Source: Flavobacterium pectinovorum
Lineage (GTDB): Bacteria; Bacteroidota; Bacteroidia; Flavobacteriales; Flavobacteriaceae
DNA: 64,000 nucleotides
Direction of reading: 5' to 3'
Assembly: GCF_900142715.1 (NCBI RefSeq)
Contig: NZ_FRBX01000002.1
Coordinates: 682,001-746,000, forward strand
Positions 25,923-34,877 of this stretch are shown here, one piece after another; within the stretch, counting starts at the first letter, position 1; each line of letters begins with the position of its first letter. A program made the position numbers and the translations under genes. The notes under the pieces were generated by a model. It was given only the letters and a program-made list of their open reading frames with translations, did no database searches and had not been told where the DNA came from.

Positions 25923-27677
25923 TTAGTTTGATGTTGAGTCTTTTATCTCGATAATTTCTTTTAAAGAAACCGGTGATCCATTTTTTGCAAAACCTTCAAG
26001 TCTTACCTCAAAAGTCCCTGAAATATCTGACGTGTAAAAAGAATTATTATTGTTGCTGTTTAAAGCTACTTCAGGATTCCAGAACAATTGATTTCTGAAA
26101 TCTGGAATTCTTGCGTTATCACTAGAATTAGTATACTCTATTTTGTTGTATAATTTCTTCGGTTGTGGTCTTAGTATAGTAGGTTTTGCGATAAAGTTTC
26201 CTTTTTGTGTGCTTTTAAAATCTTTATCAAAAGTGGTGAAACTAACCAAACCGTTAAAAGATTTTGAACCTACATAATATCTTCCAATAATTACATCGAT
26301 TTTATAAACGTTTTTCATGTTGTAAATCATCAAATCATTTTGATTTTCTAAATATAATCCATCAACCAAAACTAATGCAGCATCAGGTAATTGAGGAAAA
26401 ACACTCGGATCATTTACGTGTAAATAAGTTTTATCGCCAACTTGTTTGTGGTAAACTTCTGTAGCAACCTCGGTCATCGTTTCTTTTAATGTTTTAAATC
26501 GGGTAAAATCATCCAGAACATATTCTTTTCCAAGAGGATAATAAAACGTTTCCAGAGTTGGTGTTTTTTCAATGTTATCTACTTTTTTATGATAATAAGC
26601 ATTTTCAACCTGGCTTGAAACAGATCTGTCTAAAAGGCTTTCTTTGATCACATAAGATAAATTAGCATTTTGCTCATAAGATAATTTCGAGTAATCTATT
26701 TCCGGAGCGTTATTTATAGTCAGATTATAATTAATTGCTTTTTCATCAATTATCTGAACAATAATATCCGGAGTGTAATACGTTTTATTTATGTTGAAAA
26801 TAAAATTTCCTTCAGCATCCGTTTTTACTACTTTAAAGGCAAAAGATTTTCCCGGAAGTGACAAACCAACGCTTATGTCTGCGATTTTATCGCTGCCATT
26901 TTGTGCTGTGATTTTTCCGGAAATAGTTTCTCCTCTTAATTCAGGCAGAATTATTTTCTGATCTTTATTTTGTAAATCAAGTAATGCCGGATATGATGAT
27001 TTTGTTGCAAAATCTGTAGCAGAGATTTGACTTTTGGTTGGTATGTTGTCTAGCTTTCTAACAGATAAAGAATAATTCCCGTCTGCAAAAACTGCATTTG
27101 AAGTTTCAATTTTCAAATCAACTAATTCACGATTTGAAAATGTTTTTTTATTCAAATTTAGTTTAACATTTTCATTTGTGATACTGCTTTGATTTGATGC
27201 GGTTTCTGAACTATTTGAAGAATTAACGGCATTTGAAGTTAAAGTATTCTCAGAAGTTCCTTTTTCAGTTATTTTATACGGATTAACGATATTGATGTCT
27301 AATTGAAATAACTCAGAAACAGGTTTGTTTAACATCCAGTTTGTGTAACCAATCAGTTTGTAATTTCCGGTTTTTAAGGTTGTAGCAATAAAATAATCTC
27401 CCTGTCCAACTGAGTTTTCCAGCGAAATTTTGGTTTTAAATACCGATTTTTTATTATTGTCTACAAGTTCAACATAGGCTACTTTGCTAATATTGCTGGG
27501 TGTTTTATCTGTAGATTTTAAACAATAAATTTTATACAATAAGGTTTCACCCGAAACAAATGTGGTGGCATTTGAATGAATGAAAACAGTCTCATCTAAA
27601 GAGATGGTTTGCTGTGCTCCGACGAATTGTGTACTCATGAGTACAAACAATGCAATAAGGTATTTTATTCTGTCCAA
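25923..27677 (-). CDS. Secreted plug-domain protein with carboxypeptidase-like regulatory domain
   Basis: The 584-residue protein has a signal peptide ending in GAQQ. An N-terminal macroglobulin-type (MG2-like) strand domain follows (HSNATTFVSGETLLYKIYCL, and KTGNYKLIGYTNWMLN). Next come a CarboxypepD_reg-like beta-sandwich near residues 245-320 (GETISGKITAQNGSDKIADI) and a TonB-receptor plug-like segment (ALVLVDGLYLENQNDLMIYN), but no beta-barrel. It is the last gene of the operon and overlaps the DUF4249 gene by 13 bp. It probably works at the cell surface with the TonB receptor; no precise function is known to me. Confidence 0.7.
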   Translation of the reverse strand: MDRIKYLIALFVLMSTQFVGAQQTISLDETVFIHSNATTFVSGETLLYKIYCLKSTDKTPSNISKVAYVELVDNNKKSVFKTKISLENSVGQGDYFIATTLKTGNYKLIGYTNWMLNKPVSELFQLDINIVNPYKITEKGTSENTLTSNAVNSSNSSETASNQSSITNENVKLNLNKKTFSNRELVDLKIETSNAVFADGNYSLSVRKLDNIPTKSQISATDFATKSSYPALLDLQNKDQKIILPELRGETISGKITAQNGSDKIADISVGLSLPGKSFAFKVVKTDAEGNFIFNINKTYYTPDIIVQIIDEKAINYNLTINNAPEIDYSKLSYEQNANLSYVIKESLLDRSVSSQVENAYYHKKVDNIEKTPTLETFYYPLGKEYVLDDFTRFKTLKETMTEVATEVYHKQVGDKTYLHVNDPSVFPQLPDAALVLVDGLYLENQNDLMIYNMKNVYKIDVIIGRYYVGSKSFNGLVSFTTFDKDFKSTQKGNFIAKPTILRPQPKKLYNKIEYTNSSDNARIPDFRNQLFWNPEVALNSNNNNSFYTSDISGTFEVRLEGFAKNGSPVSLKEIIEIKDSTSN

Positions 27678-28840
27678 AATGAAGGTATTATGTTAGATGA
27701 AAATGATGTGCAATCTCCGCATTCTGCGTCTACTAGTCTGTAATTTAGTGCGCTGTTACCAATATACGTCATGAGGTTTCTATTGATGTTGTAAATCATA
27801 GTTTCTCCCTCGCAGCCTTCTCCTGCAAAGCAAAACAGAAAAGGAATATCTTCACATGTATTGAAATAAGGTGCCGGTTTAGCAGGAAAAAAATCATTGT
27901 AATTAAAAAATATCCTAGTTTCAGAGTAAGAAGCGACATCAAAAAAACCAATAACTTTTGTGTTAGAATCACTAATGCATTTTATATTTCCTGATAATAA
28001 ACCAGGCTGTTTTGGAGATAAAATGCTTGATGACCCTGCTATATCTCTTAATATTCTATGGAAAGTATAAGCCTCTAAATTTTCTATATATTGTTTAACC
28101 AGTATGCTATATCTGTGGCCAATGATATAATTATCTTCTTGAATAAAGCGAATTGGTAAGTTTACCCTGTCTTCTGTCTGATTGTTAGTATTTACTAAAA
28201 TAATATCGCTCGATTTTTGAGTTGAATAACAAATTCTCGTACTTGGATCATTGTTAATCAACGCAACTGTTTGTGGTCCAGTTGCTATAATTTTTAAAGA
28301 GTTCCATCTTGGCGCAACAATTTTATAGGTTTCTTCATATTCATAACGATAGTATTTTGAACTCTTGTTTTCATCATAACTATTTACATTAATCTGAATT
28401 CCGGTTTCATTATTCTTATTTGTTGCAAGCGATGGCACAACGCTTTCAATTGGATTTACAGCTGTTAAGGTTTGTGGCGTTGATTGGTAAATTTTCCTGT
28501 CTTTTGTGGTAATTTCCAATGTGTATTGTCTATCCGGAGCTGCGGCAAAAGCAGTTTGAGATTTGTAAGTTCCTGCATTTTCTTCAAACAAATATTCATT
28601 GTTCTGATCATCTTTAACGACAACTTTTGCACCAGTTTCGGGTTCAATACCATCATCTTCAAATCTTGAAGTTTTGGTAATTTTTATTTCCTGGTTTTTA
28701 AGTTCGTTAGTTAAAGTGGCTTCAACAACAATTATTTCTTCATATGTGTTAGTCAAAAGCGGATACGTTTCTGTACATCCATTTAAAAGGATGGCAAGAA
28801 AAGCAAAAAGGATTATATTTTTTATTTTATGGATTTTCAT
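27665..28840 (-). CDS. DUF4249-family lipoprotein (copy 2)
   Basis: The 391-residue lipoprotein (lipobox LLNGC, Cys22) has the DUF4249 pattern: EEIIVVEATLTNELKNQEIK, an Ig-like strand set, the central YYRYEYEETYKIVAP and a Cys-rich end (ICDS-like pairs in CEDIPFLFCFAGEGCEGE and AECGDCTSFSSN). It is a clear paralogue of the gene upstream. Such lipoproteins are found next to TonB receptors in Bacteroidetes, where a surface-exposed accessory role is likely. The ligand is unknown. Confidence 0.85.
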   Translation of the reverse strand: MKIHKIKNIILFAFLAILLNGCTETYPLLTNTYEEIIVVEATLTNELKNQEIKITKTSRFEDDGIEPETGAKVVVKDDQNNEYLFEENAGTYKSQTAFAAAPDRQYTLEITTKDRKIYQSTPQTLTAVNPIESVVPSLATNKNNETGIQINVNSYDENKSSKYYRYEYEETYKIVAPRWNSLKIIATGPQTVALINNDPSTRICYSTQKSSDIILVNTNNQTEDRVNLPIRFIQEDNYIIGHRYSILVKQYIENLEAYTFHRILRDIAGSSSILSPKQPGLLSGNIKCISDSNTKVIGFFDVASYSETRIFFNYNDFFPAKPAPYFNTCEDIPFLFCFAGEGCEGETMIYNINRNLMTYIGNSALNYRLVDAECGDCTSFSSNIIPSFWTE

Positions 28841-28901
28841 TACTTAAATTTTGCACTTTTTGATTTAGAAACTTTTCATTTTTTTATTAGAATTGAAAAT
28901 G

Positions 28902-30098
28902 TTAATCTGTCCAGAAAGTTGGTTTTATATTCGATGCAAAAGTGGTACAATCTCCACAAGGAGCATTAACCCAATAGCTAAATGAACCTGCACCATCAAT
29001 TCCTGTGAAATAAGTTACATAGCCTAATGCTAAATCTTCTACAGGCGATTTTACATGTGTGCATGGCTCAGGAACTTGTCCTGCTTCAGGATCACCGTAA
29101 CAATATTCTTGACAATCTGTAACATATGGCGGTGCGCCTTTGCCTGGAAATAAATCAGCATAATTAAAATAAATTCTTTCTGTTGATACTGATGTAACAT
29201 CAAAATATCCCACTATTTTGTTGTTCAGATTGTTAGTAGATTGTATGTTTCCTAATAAAAGTCCCGGTTGCGTTGGAGATAAAATACTTTCAGGACCTGA
29301 TAATTTTTTTAAGGTTGTATAGTAATTAAAGGCTGCTAAACTTTCAATATATTGTCTTACCAGAATACTATATCTGGTTGTCATTATATAATCCTGATCA
29401 CTAATGAATCGTGCCAGAAAATCAACACGATCTTCACTTAAATCATTTGTATTAACTAAAAGAATGTCTGTGCTTTTTTTACTTCCATAACAAACTTTTG
29501 TATCTGGTGAATTTGTAAGGAAAATAAGTGAGCCGGTGGGACTTAGTTCTGCTTTTATTGGTCTCCATTTTGGAGTGACAATCTTATAGGTTTCCTCGTA
29601 TTCATATCGATAATAGGTTGATGCGTGTGCAGCATCGAAACTTTTTATTCTAATACTTACTCCATTCACATTATCTTTAGCTTCAACTGCAGCAGTTACT
29701 TCTTGCATCGGATTAATGGTAGTTAAAGTTTCAGGAGACGATTCAAACGATCTTCCATCTTTGGTATTAATATGTAATTGATATTTTCTTTCTGGTACAG
29801 CTTGAAATTCTACTGTAGAAATATATTTTTCAGCGTCTTCTTTAAAGTTATACTGATTACCGGAATCATCGGTTATAAAAACTTCTGCGCCACTTTCAGG
29901 AAGATAACTTTCATCCTCAAACTTGGCAGTTTTAGTGAGTTTTATTTCCTGGGTTTTTAATTCATTAGTTATAGTAGCTTCAACTACTAAAGCCTCTTCG
30001 TAGCTATTAGTTAGCAGCGGATATGCTTCTGTACAGCTATTACAGAGAATAACTAATAGAATGAAAACCAGAATATTATTTAGTTTATAATTTTTCAT
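28902..30098 (-). CDS. DUF4249-family lipoprotein (copy 1)
   Basis: The 398-residue lipoprotein (lipobox ILCNSC, Cys22) shares nearly every motif with the next gene: EEALVVEATITNELKTQEIK, STYYRYEYEETYKIVTPKW, and the C-terminal CGDCTTFASNIKPTFWTD. The cysteine-rich region DCQEYCYGDPEAGQVPEPC differs in spacing. It lies 5 bp after the TonB receptor gene, so the two are co-transcribed. The tandem copies may bind different faces or forms of one substrate. Confidence 0.85.
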   Translation of the reverse strand: MKNYKLNNILVFILLVILCNSCTEAYPLLTNSYEEALVVEATITNELKTQEIKLTKTAKFEDESYLPESGAEVFITDDSGNQYNFKEDAEKYISTVEFQAVPERKYQLHINTKDGRSFESSPETLTTINPMQEVTAAVEAKDNVNGVSIRIKSFDAAHASTYYRYEYEETYKIVTPKWRPIKAELSPTGSLIFLTNSPDTKVCYGSKKSTDILLVNTNDLSEDRVDFLARFISDQDYIMTTRYSILVRQYIESLAAFNYYTTLKKLSGPESILSPTQPGLLLGNIQSTNNLNNKIVGYFDVTSVSTERIYFNYADLFPGKGAPPYVTDCQEYCYGDPEAGQVPEPCTHVKSPVEDLALGYVTYFTGIDGAGSFSYWVNAPCGDCTTFASNIKPTFWTD

Positions 30099-30103
30099 TT
30101 AAA

Positions 30104-32884
30104 TTAAAATTTAAAATTATAAGTAATACTTGGTACAGGTATTGAGAAAATTGATGTTTTATAGCCTTTTACTTTTCCACTTTGGTCAGTGACAAAATAA
30201 ATTGAGTACGGATTATTTCTTCCTAAAACATTATAAACTGATATGTTCCAGAAGCTATGAGCCAGTTTTTTTATTTTATGGTTTCCTTCAATGTTAATTC
30301 CGATATCCAGACGAATATAGTCAGGAATTCTATAAGCATTTCTGTCGCTATACAAGGTATATTGGGCATTTCCATATTGATAAGTTCCAATAGGATAAGT
30401 AATAGGTCTTCCCGTTTGATATAAAAAGTTAGTTGACAAACTATAACGTCTTGTAAATTTATAATTTAAAATCGCACTTAAATCATGAGGCTTATCAAAA
30501 TTTGCAGGGAAATAATTTCCGTTATTTACTTTTTCTGAACTAAACTGGCTGTCAAGTTTAATAAGTGTGCGTGAGTATGTATAGCCAATCCACCCGTTTA
30601 ATCTTCCGGTTGTTTTCTTCAATAAAAGTTCAACTCCATAAGCTTTTCCTTCTCCTTGCAATAATTCTGTTTCTACATTTTCATTTAAAACAAGCTGTGC
30701 TCCAACTTTGTAATCAAGAATGTTTTTAGATCTTTTGTAATATCCTTCAAGACTAATTTCATATTCTTCATCTTTTAGATTTTTAAACAAACCTAAAGAA
30801 ACTTGTTGTGCGGTTTGTGGCGCAACATTCGAATCTGATAATTTCCAGGTATCTGTAGGTGATTGTGTTACATTGCTTGATAAAAGATGAATGTACTGTC
30901 TGGTCATGTCATAGCCGGCTTTTATCGAGAAATCTTCGGTAATAAAATAACGTGCCGCCAAACGAGGTTCTAAGCCTCCATATGTTTTTATAACTTCATT
31001 TTTTTTATAATGTGTAGTTCCCGTTACAGTTTCGTTGCTTAAAGGCAAACCTTCCTGATAAGAATTTATATTAGCTTCTCCCAGAGCTGCATAATAAGAA
31101 TATCGCAAACCTAAATCAAGCAATAATTTATCGCTTAATTTGTAGCTGTCGGCTAAATAAATGGCAGATTCTAGTGCCCTTTCTTTTTCAATATCGGTAG
31201 AAATTAAAAGAGATTCAGGATTTTTAGGATGTTGGTATCCTGGAGCAATATTGTATAATTTACTTGCAATACCGTACGATAAATTATGTTTTGGAGTTAA
31301 TTGATAATTGAATTTCAACTGTACTTGCGACTCGCTTACTTTATATCCAAAATCAAATGAATCAACATTATCTGAATCATAATCAATATTAAACTTATAT
31401 TCACTATTTGTAAAAATTAAAGCTGCTTTGCTTTTTTTGTTGAAAGTATGATCCCATTTTAATGAAGCAAGTCTGTTGCTGTATTTATAAATAGAATCTG
31501 TATCCAAACTAAAACGGTCATGGCTATAATAAGCCGTAGCTTCAAGATTGTTATTGCTGTTAATAGCGTTATTGTATTTAAGGATTCCGTCATAAAAACC
31601 AGCCTGACTATTTTTAAGATTTTCATCATCTAAAGATTTTAAAATCCAATCTGAATAGGTTGCACGACCTCCAAAAATAATACTTGATTTGTTTTTTTCT
31701 ATTGGCAAACTAAGTGTAAGGTTTGATGTAATTGGACCAATTGCACCTTCACCTGAAAACTTTTCAGGATTTCCGTTTTTGGTTGTAATATCAAATACAG
31801 ATGATAATCTTCCGCCAAAATCAGCAGGAATACTTCCTTTATAGATGTCGGCTTTTTTGGCAGTATAAGGGTTTATGGCAGAGAAAAAACCTAAAAAGTG
31901 TTGTGGATTATAAAGTACAGCATTGTCTAAAAGAATTAAGTTTTGATCGTCTTTTCCTCCCCTAACGTTGAATCCCGCCGATCCTTCTCCCGTTGTTTTA
32001 ATACCAGGAAAAGTAGTTGCAACTTTTAAAATGTCTCTTTCACCAAGAATCAAAGGAACATTTTTTATTCCTTCAATATCAATAGAAACCAAGCCCGAAA
32101 CAGCAGTTTCAGTTTGTTTTCTTCCTTTTTTATTAATTACAACTTCGTCTAACTGATTTGATTTGTCATTAACATTAATATCAAAAGTACCATCATCATA
32201 AACCATTAAAGTTTTGGATACATCCTTGTGGCTTAATGATTTTATTTCAATAACATTGATTCCTCTCGGAAGTTGCAAAGTATAATTTCCATCAGGATCA
32301 CTAGAAGTACTGATGTTTTTATTTTTTACCTTAATGTATATGTTGGCTTCGGGTTTACCGGTTTCGGCATTTTTTATAGAACCAGAAACAGTATAGTTTT
32401 TCTTGGTTATATCCTTGTTTTCCTTTCCAATAAAAACAATAGATGCTTTTTTTGTAACGCTGTAACTGTTTAATGAGTCATATTGCTGATAAAAAACAGG
32501 ATTGTCACTATTATTATCGTTGCTCGGAGTTTCAATCGGAGCGTCAGAAAAATAATTAGCAGGCAAATCATCGTGAATTGTGCTATTTAGTGTTAGAATG
32601 ATTTTGTTTTTTAGAATGATAAAATTTAAATCGGTTTTATTTAAAATTTTATCCAGTATCTCATCAATTTTAACGTCGGTATAAGTTCCGTTTATCAACT
32701 CTTTATTAGCGCCAACCCATGTATGATCAAAATAAATCTTGTAAGATGTTTTTGTTTCAATTGCTTTTAATGCACTTTCAAGAGTTTCATCTTTAAAAGT
32801 AATAGATATTTTCTCATTCGTATTTTGAGCAACAGATAATTGAAATGAGAATAAAATAATTAAGGCGAGTAGAAATTTTTTCAT
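30104..32884 (-). CDS. TonB-dependent receptor with N-terminal STN domain
   Basis: The 926-residue outer-membrane receptor has, in order: a signal peptide (FQLSVAQ); an STN domain at about 24-95 (ISITFKDETLESALKAIETK); an extended linker; a CarboxypepD_reg domain at about 165-250 (YTVSGSIKNAETGKPEANIY); a plug at about 265-375 (GFNVRGGKDDQNLILLDNAVLYN); and a 22-strand-type barrel ending in aromatic strands. STN domains normally signal to a FecR anti-sigma factor, but no ECF sigma/FecR pair lies nearby. The two DUF4249 lipoproteins follow it directly. Confidence 0.92.
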   Translation of the reverse strand: MKKFLLALIILFSFQLSVAQNTNEKISITFKDETLESALKAIETKTSYKIYFDHTWVGANKELINGTYTDVKIDEILDKILNKTDLNFIILKNKIILTLNSTIHDDLPANYFSDAPIETPSNDNNSDNPVFYQQYDSLNSYSVTKKASIVFIGKENKDITKKNYTVSGSIKNAETGKPEANIYIKVKNKNISTSSDPDGNYTLQLPRGINVIEIKSLSHKDVSKTLMVYDDGTFDINVNDKSNQLDEVVINKKGRKQTETAVSGLVSIDIEGIKNVPLILGERDILKVATTFPGIKTTGEGSAGFNVRGGKDDQNLILLDNAVLYNPQHFLGFFSAINPYTAKKADIYKGSIPADFGGRLSSVFDITTKNGNPEKFSGEGAIGPITSNLTLSLPIEKNKSSIIFGGRATYSDWILKSLDDENLKNSQAGFYDGILKYNNAINSNNNLEATAYYSHDRFSLDTDSIYKYSNRLASLKWDHTFNKKSKAALIFTNSEYKFNIDYDSDNVDSFDFGYKVSESQVQLKFNYQLTPKHNLSYGIASKLYNIAPGYQHPKNPESLLISTDIEKERALESAIYLADSYKLSDKLLLDLGLRYSYYAALGEANINSYQEGLPLSNETVTGTTHYKKNEVIKTYGGLEPRLAARYFITEDFSIKAGYDMTRQYIHLLSSNVTQSPTDTWKLSDSNVAPQTAQQVSLGLFKNLKDEEYEISLEGYYKRSKNILDYKVGAQLVLNENVETELLQGEGKAYGVELLLKKTTGRLNGWIGYTYSRTLIKLDSQFSSEKVNNGNYFPANFDKPHDLSAILNYKFTRRYSLSTNFLYQTGRPITYPIGTYQYGNAQYTLYSDRNAYRIPDYIRLDIGINIEGNHKIKKLAHSFWNISVYNVLGRNNPYSIYFVTDQSGKVKGYKTSIFSIPVPSITYNFKF

Positions 32885-32889
32885 TTGTC

Positions 32890-33633
32890 TTATTTGGTTT
32901 GAATGGAAAGAGAATTACTAATATATTTCATCAAATTTCTCATAAATTGATTTTCGTCAGATTTTCTAAGTTCTCTATTCATTAAATAAAACCCATTGAT
33001 TTGTTTTTTTTGATCTGGAAACAGTTTGATGATATCGTTTTTGCTTTTTATAGAATAAATTTTACCTTTTAAATCAAGAAAGTATGATGTGTTTTCTTTA
33101 AAAGTATAAAGTAAGACACCTTCATTTATCGATTTTATTTGGTTTTTATGATGCTTAATGTAAAATACAAAATCAGGCGAAATCTTATTTTCTTCATAGT
33201 AACCTGCTGTAAATTCAGGAACCGCCAGATCTTTTTTATCGATATTCACAAAGTTTTTATCTTTAATAGAAAAAGATCCAACTTTGGTAGTGATAACATT
33301 TATACCAATACTTTCTGATTCTCCAAAAGGATTTAAAACCAAAATATCTCTATAAATATCATATTTTAGTTTTACGTTGTAATATAATTGTCCTTCATAA
33401 TTAAGGGTTCCTAATTCGTATTGGTCAATATAATACAAATGACTATCTCCGGTTGTTCTGTAAGGATTGGTGTGCGGGATGCCGTTAATGATGTCCAGAT
33501 TCTCTTTCCCTATTGTTTTGTCAAACCAATTGTAAATAGCAACATCATTGCTAGTTTGACTGTGAATAATGGAAATGTTTAAGAATAATCCAAATAAAAT
33601 AAGGAATGCAGATTTTTTTTGATAATTTTTCAA
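32890..33633 (-). CDS. Secreted protein of unknown function, first gene of the TonB receptor operon
   Basis: The 247-residue protein has a signal peptide (LFGLFLNISIIHSQ) and then a mostly beta-strand region: YYNVKLKYDIYRDILVLNP, GSFSIKDKNFVNIDKKDL, YEENKISPDFVFYIKHHKN and SYFLDLKGKIYSIKSK. There is no lipobox or membrane segment. It lies 5 bp before the TonB receptor gene and is preceded by a perfect TACTTTTG box, so it leads the operon. I do not recognise the family; the fixed neighbourhood suggests it works with the receptor. Confidence 0.65.
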   Translation of the reverse strand: MKNYQKKSAFLILFGLFLNISIIHSQTSNDVAIYNWFDKTIGKENLDIINGIPHTNPYRTTGDSHLYYIDQYELGTLNYEGQLYYNVKLKYDIYRDILVLNPFGESESIGINVITTKVGSFSIKDKNFVNIDKKDLAVPEFTAGYYEENKISPDFVFYIKHHKNQIKSINEGVLLYTFKENTSYFLDLKGKIYSIKSKNDIIKLFPDQKKQINGFYLMNRELRKSDENQFMRNLMKYISNSLSIQTK

Positions 33634-33670
33634 AGGATTGTGTGGTTTTAATGTTTGGTTTTGGCGATTC

Positions 33671-33678
33671 CAAAAGTA
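33671..33678 (-). promoter_or_regulatory. -7 promoter box of the DUF4249/TonB receptor operon
   Basis: TACTTTTG on the - strand matches TAnnTTTG perfectly, 37 bases before the first ATG. The nearest TTG upstream is only 14 bases away, so the -33 element is uncertain. Confidence 0.45.
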
Positions 33679-33744
33679 TCAAAAAAATGTTACAAATTTC
33701 ACGGATAAGTGTTAAAATGTCATTTAATGTTTGTTTTTTTATAA

Positions 33745-33791
33745 GGAAAATCCCAATTCAAATAAATGAATTAGGATTTTATGTGAATAAA
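33745..33791 (-). terminator. Terminator of the regulator gene (duplicated type, copy 1)
   Basis: AAAATCC pairs with GGATTTT and AATTCA with TGAATT around an AATAAA loop. Thirty-nine of 45 bases match the element at 35527-35571, including compensatory changes in the stem and the trailing TGAATAAA. Confidence 0.7.
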
Positions 33792-33812
33792 TTACGTATT
33801 TAATATCTGCTT

Positions 33813-34775
33813 TTAAAATAATAGATCTACCTGCGAATTTATCTTCTCCAGATAATACTCTATCTTTCTAATGGCTCGATTAAAAAATAAATTTTGCTCT
33901 TTTATTCCAGATTGCCCTAAGGGTTTTGAATTTGTGATTTGTTGTTTGAAAAACTGATGTACATTTTTGCAGCCATCTTCATTATCAGTTATAAAATAAC
34001 CTAGTAGCGTATAAGGTACAAACATCGTTAACTTTTGATCGGTTTCTATGAGCATGTTATTATTTAGTAAAATCAACTCATTATAATAAATTGCAAAATT
34101 GGTATTGGGTTCATTGCATTTTTCCTGTATTAAATTAATGATTCTCTTTAAATCTTTACACAGGGCATTTGCATTTTTTAGACTAAGTAATCCTGCTTCA
34201 TAAAAATACAGAATTTGTTGTAGACTGCTGTTGATGGTAGTATCATTCCATATTTCATTTACACGGACATTTTCGTATACAGTTTTTAGTTTTTGCATGT
34301 ATTCTGTAAAGGATTCTTCAATGACAAAATTTTCAAAGGAAACTTTTTTTGGATTTGTATTTAAAAGATTAAGCCAGACAAAAGCTTTAAATTTTGATAA
34401 TATGGTTCCGTCCATGAAATAAAATAGAGGAATGTCTTTTGCAGAATAAAATAATACGGTATTAGAATCTTTCGTTAATATTTCAATTTGCTCTGCCGAT
34501 CTTTTGAAATACTGAAGCATATCTTTTAATGTTTCTATTTCAATTGTTTTCTCAACAATAATATTTTCCTTTTTCGCATATAAATTATCCATTGAAATAT
34601 TAAAATGATTGGCTAGTTTAATAGTTTCATCCAATGAAAATTTACTTTTTCCGGATATTCTTCGGTGCGATGCATCGTAACTGATTTCTAAAACGGTAGC
34701 AATCTCATCTATTAGAGAAGTAGATTTTGGAATTTTGTTTCGAATTGATTTTAAAAAGGATTCCTGATGTTTCAT
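33813..34775 (-). CDS. HTH-type transcriptional regulator with large C-terminal domain
   Basis: The 320-residue protein begins with a helix-turn-helix-like region at about 15-66 (SLIDEIATVLEISYDASHRR, then LDETIKLANHFNISMDNLY), consistent with an XRE/BetR-like DNA-binding domain. The remaining 250 residues are helical with no recognised ligand domain. It lies 180 bp upstream of the TonB receptor operon on the same strand and divergent from a CDP-alcohol phosphatidyltransferase. A perfect TATATTTG promoter box and repeated GCGATAAT motifs in the divergent gap suggest autoregulation. The effector is unknown. Confidence 0.7.
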   Translation of the reverse strand: MKHQESFLKSIRNKIPKSTSLIDEIATVLEISYDASHRRISGKSKFSLDETIKLANHFNISMDNLYAKKENIIVEKTIEIETLKDMLQYFKRSAEQIEILTKDSNTVLFYSAKDIPLFYFMDGTILSKFKAFVWLNLLNTNPKKVSFENFVIEESFTEYMQKLKTVYENVRVNEIWNDTTINSSLQQILYFYEAGLLSLKNANALCKDLKRIINLIQEKCNEPNTNFAIYYNELILLNNNMLIETDQKLTMFVPYTLLGYFITDNEDGCKNVHQFFKQQITNSKPLGQSGIKEQNLFFNRAIRKIEYYLEKINSQVDLLF

Positions 34776-34780
34776 AATTT

Positions 34781-34844
34781 GCGATAATCACAAATATACA
34801 AATTGTTATTATTATTTTGCACAAATCAAAATGCGATAATTGCA
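34781..34844. promoter_or_regulatory. Divergent promoter region with repeated GCGATAAT motif
   Basis: GCGATAAT occurs at 34781-34788 and again at 34833-34840. The first copy lies just downstream of the regulator's -7 box TATATTTG (- strand, 34791-34798; TTG at 34822-34824 with a 23-base spacer). The second lies just upstream of the perfect box TAGGTTTG at 34846-34853 that serves the + strand gene. The second copy is part of TGCGATAATTGCA, a near-palindrome. The placement fits operators for a regulator acting on both promoters. Confidence 0.5.
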
Positions 34845-34845
34845 A

Positions 34846-34853
34846 TAGGTTTG
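34846..34853 (+). promoter_or_regulatory. -7 promoter box of the CDP-alcohol phosphatidyltransferase gene
   Basis: TAGGTTTG matches TAnnTTTG perfectly and lies 24 bases before the ATG at 34878. A TTG at 34817-34819 gives a 26-base spacer, longer than usual. The position rules out the longer frame starting at 34803. Confidence 0.5.
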
Positions 34854-34877
34854 TTGGGAATTATTAAAATTATAGAA

